From positions 209,889 through 273,888 of the forward strand of contig JAFVXI010000013.1 of assembly GCA_017501245.1 (NCBI GenBank): a stretch of 64,000 bases of DNA, in the 5' to 3' direction. Positions 62,096 through 64,000 of this stretch are shown here, piece after piece. Source of the DNA: Clostridia bacterium. Lineage in GTDB: Bacteria > Bacillota > Clostridia > Oscillospirales > CAG-272. Each line of letters starts with the position of its first letter. The first letter of the stretch is position 1. The notes below the pieces were generated by a model. The model saw nothing but the letters and a program-made list of their open reading frames with translations. It was not told the origin of the DNA and did no database searches. The translations under genes and the position numbers were made by a program.

Positions 62096-63151
62096 TTAAA
62101 GCTCTCCTCTTGCGATAGAGCGGATAAGCTCAAACTTGTCGTTAACGATGATGAAGTCCGCATCGTAGCCAACCTCGATACGTCCCTTATTCAGCCCCAT
62201 AAGCCTTGCGGGGTTTTCGCTCGCCATTTTTATGACCGTCTTTTTAGGTATACCGAAGGAGAGTGCGACTCTTACGCAGTCAAAAAGCGTAGAGGTCGAG
62301 CCCGCCAGCGCTCCGTCCATCGTTCTTGCATAGCCGTCCCTTACGGTAACGGGCAGACCCGAAAGCTCGTAGTCGCCGTCGCCGAGCCCCGTAGCCGACA
62401 TCGAGTCGCTGATCATAACTACGTTATCCTCGCCCATTATCCTCATCAGCATCTTGACCGACGCCTCGTGGATATGCTTTCCGTCTATGATGATCTCGGC
62501 AAAAACTCCGCCGTGGACGCATGCAGCTCCGATGGGGCCGGGCTCTCTGTGATGTATGCCGGGCATGCGGTTGTAGGTGTGGGTCAGACACGTCGCACCG
62601 CAGTCAAACGCTTTAAGTGCGGTATCGTAGTCGGTGTCGGTGTGTCCGAGCGAAACGACGATCCCACATTCCTTGATGAAATCAAGCGCTCCCTCGATCT
62701 CGGGCGCCAGACTTATTTTTTTTACGTTTTTGCACTCCCCGAGCAGTCCGAGGTCGGGCTTCAGGATGAAGCTCTCGTTCTGTGCACCCTTATACTTTGC
62801 GTTGATAAAGGGGCCCTCGAGGTGGAAGCCGGGGACGTTTGCTCCGCCCTCGACGTCTATATCCGCCATCGTTGCTGAGATAATATCCTCTCTCGACATC
62901 GTCGTCGTAGTCGGATACCAGGTGGTGACGCCCTGCGAGAGCTGCCAGCGAGCCATCTTTGAGATATCGCCGCCCATCGTGTCCTCGCCTACGCAGCCGT
63001 GGCTGTGCGTGTCTATAAGACCGGGGTAGATCTCGGCCCCGCCGAAGTCGACGCCCTCGCCCTCGAGGCTTCCTATCGCCGCAATTTTTCCGTTTTCAAT
63101 TCCTATGTCCGTGAGTCTGCCGTCGAGGCAGACGTTTTTTATCAGCTTCAT
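62096..63151 (-). CDS. nagA: N-acetylglucosamine-6-phosphate deacetylase
   Basis: A 351-residue amidohydrolase that deacetylates GlcNAc-6-P for amino-sugar use and cell-wall recycling. Metal/active-site motifs in order: DTHSHG, HLEGPFINAKYKGAQ, GHTDTDYDTA, THTYNRM, and SDSMSATG (catalytic Asp). Somewhat shorter than the usual 380-390. GGGAGG lies before the ATG, under a perfect promoter. nagB is not in the window; the coupling of nagA with tcdA looks coincidental. Confidence 0.96.
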   Translation of the reverse strand: MKLIKNVCLDGRLTDIGIENGKIAAIGSLEGEGVDFGGAEIYPGLIDTHSHGCVGEDTMGGDISKMARWQLSQGVTTWYPTTTTMSREDIISATMADIDVEGGANVPGFHLEGPFINAKYKGAQNESFILKPDLGLLGECKNVKKISLAPEIEGALDFIKECGIVVSLGHTDTDYDTALKAFDCGATCLTHTYNRMPGIHHREPGPIGAACVHGGVFAEIIIDGKHIHEASVKMLMRIMGEDNVVMISDSMSATGLGDGDYELSGLPVTVRDGYARTMDGALAGSTSTLFDCVRVALSFGIPKKTVIKMASENPARLMGLNKGRIEVGYDADFIIVNDKFELIRSIARGEL

Positions 63152-63180
63152 TTCTTTTCCTCCCGGGGTGTTGTGCTTTT

Positions 63181-63209
63181 ATTATACCCGCACGCCCGAG
63201 GATTGTCAA
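63181..63209 (-). promoter_or_regulatory. sigma-A promoter of nagA-tcdA
   Basis: Minus strand TTGACA (63204-63209), 17-base spacer, TATAAT (63181-63186): a full consensus. Confidence 0.93.
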
Positions 63210-63216
63210 GTAACTA

Positions 63217-63245
63217 TTGATTTTGGCAGGGAAAGATAGTATAAT
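63217..63245 (+). promoter_or_regulatory. sigma-A promoter of comM, divergent from nagA
   Basis: TTGATT (63217-63222), 17-base spacer, TATAAT (63240-63245). It lies back-to-back with the nagA promoter, with only seven bases between the two -35 boxes. Confidence 0.85.
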
Positions 63246-63306
63246 TAAACGGTAAGGCAATTCTGCCGCACCTGTGGCAAAAAACGTCTGCCTTATCGGA
63301 GATGCT

Positions 63307-64000
63307 ATGCTTTCTAAAATCTATTCCTCCGGTGTTTTCGGCATCGAGGGCTTCGAGGTGACCGTTGAATGCAGCGCCTGGGACAGGATCCCTGCGTTTG
63401 AGCTGGTTGGCTTGCCCGACGCCGCTGTCAAGGAGGCAAAGAACAGAGTTCGTGCCGCCTGCGAAAACTCGGGGTACGTTTTCCCATCTCTAGATCTTAT
63501 GATAAATCTCGCTCCCGCCGACATCAAAAAGGAGGGCACCGCCTTTGATCTTGCTATCATGTGCGCTATCCTCCAGTGCGACGGTATAATATCCCCAGAG
63601 CTTGACTTCTCTGACAAGTGCCTCATCGGCGAGCTTTCGCTCTCGGGCGAGGTCCGTGCGGTCACGGGCGTTTTGCCTATGGTCGTTGCCGCAAGAGACG
63701 TCGGCAGAAGGGAGGTATACGTCCCGATCGAAAATGCTAAGGAGGCGGCGGTCGTAGCTGGCGTTACGGTCTACCCCGTGTCAAGTCTCCGTGCTCTCGT
63801 TGAGCATCTCAGAGGCAGGGAGGCGATAGCTCCCGCACCCTCGGAGTTATCAAACATAGATCTGTCAAATCACTCCGACGCTCCCGATTTCGCCGAGGTC
63901 TGCGGACAGCTGAAGGCAAAGCGAGCGCTTGAGATCGCCGCCGCAGGCGGACATAACGTGCTTATGATAGGCCCTCCCGGTACGGGAAAGTCGATGCTCG
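63307..64000 (+). CDS. comM: ComM/YifB-family Mg-chelatase-like AAA ATPase (partial, 3' end outside window)
   Basis: The first 231 residues of a YifB/ComM protein, a hexameric helicase that promotes branch migration in transformation. N-terminal Lon-type subdomain: [84 protein letters not shown]. The AAA part begins with the Walker A GPPGTGKS right at the window end. Start ATG at 63307 with GGAGA five bases before. The frame is open to base 64000. Confidence 0.95.
   Translation, partial: MLSKIYSSGVFGIEGFEVTVECSAWDRIPAFELVGLPDAAVKEAKNRVRAACENSGYVFPSLDLMINLAPADIKKEGTAFDLAIMCAILQCDGIISPELDFSDKCLIGELSLSGEVRAVTGVLPMVVAARDVGRREVYVPIENAKEAAVVAGVTVYPVSSLRALVEHLRGREAIAPAPSELSNIDLSNHSDAPDFAEVCGQLKAKRALEIAAAGGHNVLMIGPPGTGKSML

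Noticed and set aside
1..64000. CRISPR arrays, insertion sequences, rRNA genes, prophage
   Set aside because: No regular direct repeats with unique spacers, no transposase or integrase, no rRNA-like sequence and no phage structural genes were seen.

Overview
The window looks like a chromosomal segment of a spore-forming low-to-mid-GC Firmicute of class Clostridia (probably a gut Oscillospirales/Christensenellales-type lineage; the species cannot be told from this sequence). The evidence is Firmicute-type GyrA, RNase J plus RNase Y, Soj/Spo0J-type ParA/ParB with three exact parS sites, strong AGGAGG-type ribosome binding sites, and the sporulation genes dpaA, dpaB and a spoVAF/gerA homologue. 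The parS sites and the gyrB-gyrA and parAB-mnmG neighbourhoods place it close to the replication origin. No dnaA and no consensus DnaA boxes were seen, so the origin itself may lie outside the window.

Layout. 1-8.2 kb (+): end of gyrB, gyrA, a lipoprotein coupled to gyrA, an XRE regulator with a long Lys/Ala/Pro/Glu tail, a small membrane protein, rnjA coupled to a phosphopantetheinyl transferase, and a membrane protein. 8.4-10.3 kb (-): parB and parA. 10.3-13.8 kb: 3.5 kb without convincing genes, holding three parS sites, a degenerate ~21-nt repeat array, an orphan terminator and a strongly T-rich tract. 13.8-14.5 kb (+): a histidine phosphatase. 14.6-24.2 kb (-): mnmG, ymdB, an ArsB/SLC13-like permease, rny, a THUMP methyltransferase, a glycerophosphodiesterase and an MFS transporter. 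24.3-31.8 kb (+): ribF-prmA-rsmE, a CdaR/PucR regulator, an S41 protease, greA, lysS. 31.8-36.2 kb (+): a blaI-blaR1-ABC-permease module that sits between two copies of the last 24 bases of lysS, so it looks like an inserted island. 36.5-42.1 kb: a three-domain glycosyltransferase/GtrA/acyltransferase (-), a membrane-anchored protein (+), tRNA-Thr(GGT) (-), a tail-anchored protein (-) and trpS (-).

42.3-54.8 kb (+) is the most intriguing accessory block: an ABC ATPase, an ABC-2 permease, two GldG-like proteins and a 1006-residue DUF4340-like protein in one tight operon, followed by a large lipoprotein, rnhA and a lipoprotein that looks like an exported trigger factor (FKBP-like plus trigger-factor C-like regions). 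This may be an envelope machine of unknown function with its own extracytoplasmic folding factors. 55-64 kb: a small Cys-rich membrane protein (-), dpaAB for dipicolinic acid synthesis (+), a U32-family protein (+), spoVAF (+), nagA-tcdA (-) and the start of a ComM/YifB ATPase (+).

Intergenic regions hold clear sigma-A promoters, about twenty hairpin terminators, and three chains of small palindromes separated by constant words, which look like repeat elements. Start codons were moved inward where a Shine-Dalgarno sequence or promoter showed that the longest frame is not the gene (rny, trpS, rsmE, the THUMP methyltransferase, tcdA, dpaA, the permease, spoVAF).
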